From Blautia sp900556555 (GTDB taxonomy: Bacteria; Bacillota; Clostridia; Lachnospirales; Lachnospiraceae): a DNA stretch of 64,000 nucleotides. Location of the stretch: assembly GCA_964250615.1 (NCBI GenBank), contig CAXUGM010000011.1. One strand, given 5' to 3'. Shown piece by piece: positions 62,358 through 64,000 of this stretch. A program made the position numbers and the translations under genes. Positions within the stretch are counted from its first letter, which is position 1. Every line of letters begins with the position of its first letter. The notes under the pieces were generated by a model. That model worked only from the letters and a program-made list of their open reading frames with translations, did no database searches and was not told the origin of the DNA.

Positions 62358-63134
62358 TTAATCAAATACAGATGAAAGCATCAAATCAATGGCAACCAGA
62401 AGAATCAGAACAGCAATCCATCCTCCCATTCCCAACAATGCCAATTCCCATGTTTTTTCTGCAATATTTAAAAGAATAAATGTCAAACAAAGACTGGAAA
62501 ACAATAAATCCACCAGATTCATGAGTACAAGTTTTACAAGTACATAACCAATCACCAATCCTGTTGTCGCACTTAACAAAAAAGCATAAATTCCCATTGC
62601 ACCTATCAAAGAAATTATCAAAATCACAGACGTCATAATCTGTGCACCCAGCGATTTCAACTGATTAATCTGCCCAAAAGCAAATTGAAGAAGTGGGCCA
62701 ACAAGGATTGCTGCAAGAAATACTGCAACCATATGACTAATCGTTTTCTTAATAAATGCTATCACTGCAGATTCTTCCGTTAATTCCATGGCAACATCAA
62801 AAATCTTTTCCAGCATACCATATATCGTGGCTGTCAGAAAAAGTTTTCCAAATTCCTGCAAAAATTCCAAAATACCATGTATTTCCTTTGCTCCCGATAA
62901 ATATGCCTGACTGTCTACTGCAACAGGTATAAATTTAGAAAACAATTCTAATGCCATTTTTCCTATAAAACCGCCAAAAGGTATATTTTCAATAAACTCC
63001 ACCCAAATATTATGAAAAATACCTGTATCGACAAAAAGTTCTATGATAATTCCAATAAAAGGCAGCAACAACACAAATATCAGAAACATAGAAACTAAAC
63101 TTCTTTTTTCTTTTCTTCTGCTCATCTTCATCAT
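62358..63134 (-). CDS. Hypothetical multi-TM protein downstream of the nuclease toxin
   Basis: 258 residues with about five or six hydrophobic segments (~13-33, ~90-110, ~128-150, ~165-190, ~195-220, ~230-255) and a basic N-terminus (SRRKEKR). No family recognised. It starts 9 nt after the frameshifted small gene on the same strand, in the unit that begins with the LHH nuclease gene, so it may be an accessory, export or immunity component. Confidence 0.65.
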   Translation of the reverse strand: MMKMSRRKEKRSLVSMFLIFVLLLPFIGIIIELFVDTGIFHNIWVEFIENIPFGGFIGKMALELFSKFIPVAVDSQAYLSGAKEIHGILEFLQEFGKLFLTATIYGMLEKIFDVAMELTEESAVIAFIKKTISHMVAVFLAAILVGPLLQFAFGQINQLKSLGAQIMTSVILIISLIGAMGIYAFLLSATTGLVIGYVLVKLVLMNLVDLLFSSLCLTFILLNIAEKTWELALLGMGGWIAVLILLVAIDLMLSSVFD

Positions 63135-63143
63135 TCCTTGTTT

Positions 63144-63582
63144 CTAAAAAATATTGAACATACCTGCAAAAGTATTAAGTTGCATATTTACTTTGTCCAA
63201 AAATACCAGGATTTCATCTTCTTTTTCATAAACACTTGCATTCTGAACCATGATAGCATGATACTGTGGAGTCAGTATTGCTTTTAAAAATGTCAAGGTT
63301 TCCGTCACCCTATAATTCATATTATTGAGTAATTCCTGTGCATCTTGCACAATCTTCTTCCTGTCATCTTCCTCCATGGATTTAAAACTAAGAAAAGCTT
63401 GATACAACGGCACACTCATAAATGGAAATCCCCTTTCTGGTTTTGATAAAATCACATCTGAAGAGATGCCGTACTCCTAAACCAATAAATAAATTGACCG
63501 TATTGCTCACCTGTCGTGCCTGTTGTTTTGCCGAAACAATGCCTCCACCCTCGAGAATACTCAGTTTTTTATAAATTGCCAC
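63144..63582 (-). pseudogene. Small gene after the nuclease toxin, apparently frameshifted (immunity candidate)
   Basis: A GTG at 63582 lies 6 nt after an ideal GGAGGAGG site, 3 nt past the toxin stop, and opens a 64-codon frame (AIYKKLSILEGGGIVSAKQQ...) that ends at 63388. A second frame (ending at 63144, ...VFLDKVNMQLNTFAGMFNIF) is open after about 63478. Deleting one base in the TCCT at 63475-63478 joins them into one ~143-residue helical protein with no signal peptide. If the frames are separate, the second could start at the ATG at 63419. Position directly after a toxin is typical of immunity genes. No family recognised. Confidence 0.55.
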
Positions 63583-63585
63583 AAT

Positions 63586-64000
63586 TTACCTCCTCCCTCT
63601 AATTTCAAAGGCCGCCCTGCGCTTCCAATATGCTTTACGCATTCTGGTAAAAGCATCTCTATTGATTCCTGAAGGAACTGCGGAAGTATTTATATGAAGT
63701 TTCCCATGATTTCCTTTATGCATAGAATACGGTATTTCTATAATTCCTCCGCTCTCTTTCTGAATCATATGATGAAGATTTATCTCCTTTCCATCATGAC
63801 CCAAAGGAGCAATGCCATTCAACATCCTCTCCAAATTGCTTCTCCCCTGTTCATCTACTGCATCAAAATCAAAATCTTCCTCTCTACTCCAAAAAGAATT
63901 CCCTCGAAAGTCCATTCGGACATATCCATTCTGATAATCAGATGTGTTTTTTTCTTCCCTTGCCTTACAATATTGTATGTAATCATCCTCCTCTGTAAGG
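63586..64000 (-). CDS. LHH-type HNH nuclease toxin domain, C-terminal part (runs off window)
   Basis: The frame is open to the window end, so the N-terminus is missing; 138 residues are seen. The C-terminal ~80 residues show the LHH signature of the HNH/endonuclease VII superfamily: NGIAPLGHDGKEINLHHMIQ (Asn/Gly/Asp plus LHH), then EIPYSMHKGNHGKLH with further conserved histidines. This domain is usually the C-terminal toxin tip of large secreted polymorphic toxins that cut nucleic acid. The N-terminal delivery or repeat region would lie beyond base 64000. The stop is followed at once by the small gene at 63144-63582. Confidence 0.82.
   Translation of the reverse strand, partial: LTEEDDYIQYCKAREEKNTSDYQNGYVRMDFRGNSFWSREEDFDFDAVDEQGRSNLERMLNGIAPLGHDGKEINLHHMIQKESGGIIEIPYSMHKGNHGKLHINTSAVPSGINRDAFTRMRKAYWKRRAAFEIRGRR

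Overview
The window looks like a chromosomal segment of a gut Firmicute of the family Lachnospiraceae, probably near Blautia. Evidence: the 16S 5' end, low-GC AT-rich spacers, a large Bacillus-type SRP RNA, a spore-associated YyaC protein, and several families typical of Lachnospiraceae (DUF5711, a LysM protein with an MPN-like domain, a TSCPD protein, a PHP/UvrD fusion). The species is inference.

Layout. 1-840: 5' end of a 16S rRNA gene (minus strand) behind four tandem promoters. 841-3978: cvpA / DUF5711 / LysM membrane operon. 4154-5409: yyaC converging on an HD-domain gene. 5506-7967: split transketolase plus transaldolase-like aldolase. 8203-13023: pfk-dnaX-ybaB-recR-lacI operon, divergent from the SRP RNA (13169-13432). 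13547-15714: dedA, a homocysteine methyltransferase, tadA and tRNA-Ser(CGA). Apart from extra metabolic genes this keeps the tRNA-Ser/tadA/scr/dnaX/yaaK/recR neighbourhood known from Bacillus. 15777-26458: hypothetical, FMN reductase, phosphoesterase, ParB-BMP fusion, GH2 glycosidase, DUF2804, an orphan sugar-binding lipoprotein, an AI-2E-type permease and an RluA-type synthase.

26459-27777 is a 1.3-kb AT-rich stretch with no normal gene, but with a strong promoter, long hairpins, a tiny ORF with an ideal ribosome binding site, a 22-bp-period direct repeat and a terminator. 27778-38212: aconitase family (with a 38-bp palindrome on its promoter), a CdaR/PucR regulator, araA with a divergent AraC regulator, an orphan sugar ABC ATPase, an HPr-like protein lacking the active-site histidine, a membrane protein, MTA/SAH nucleosidase and a TSCPD protein. 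38445-41606: an EndoQ-like nuclease fused to a UvrD helicase. 41607-43566: a damaged region with a RhuM remnant, a duplicated and gapped Rpn-type nuclease gene (97 N) and inverted repeats.

43567-51030: foldase-like lipoprotein, mfd, pth and two adjacent COG0523 metal GTPases, one with a His-rich array. 51198-62157: a signalling and surface operon (PP2C phosphatase, Ser/Thr kinase, a one-TM protein with TEVL repeats, a four-TM protein, a 2208-residue multi-Ig-like surface protein). 62358-64000: the C-terminus of an LHH-type nuclease toxin running off the window, followed by an apparently frameshifted gene and a multi-TM protein that are candidate immunity or accessory genes.

All assignments come from reading the sequence; no database search was run.
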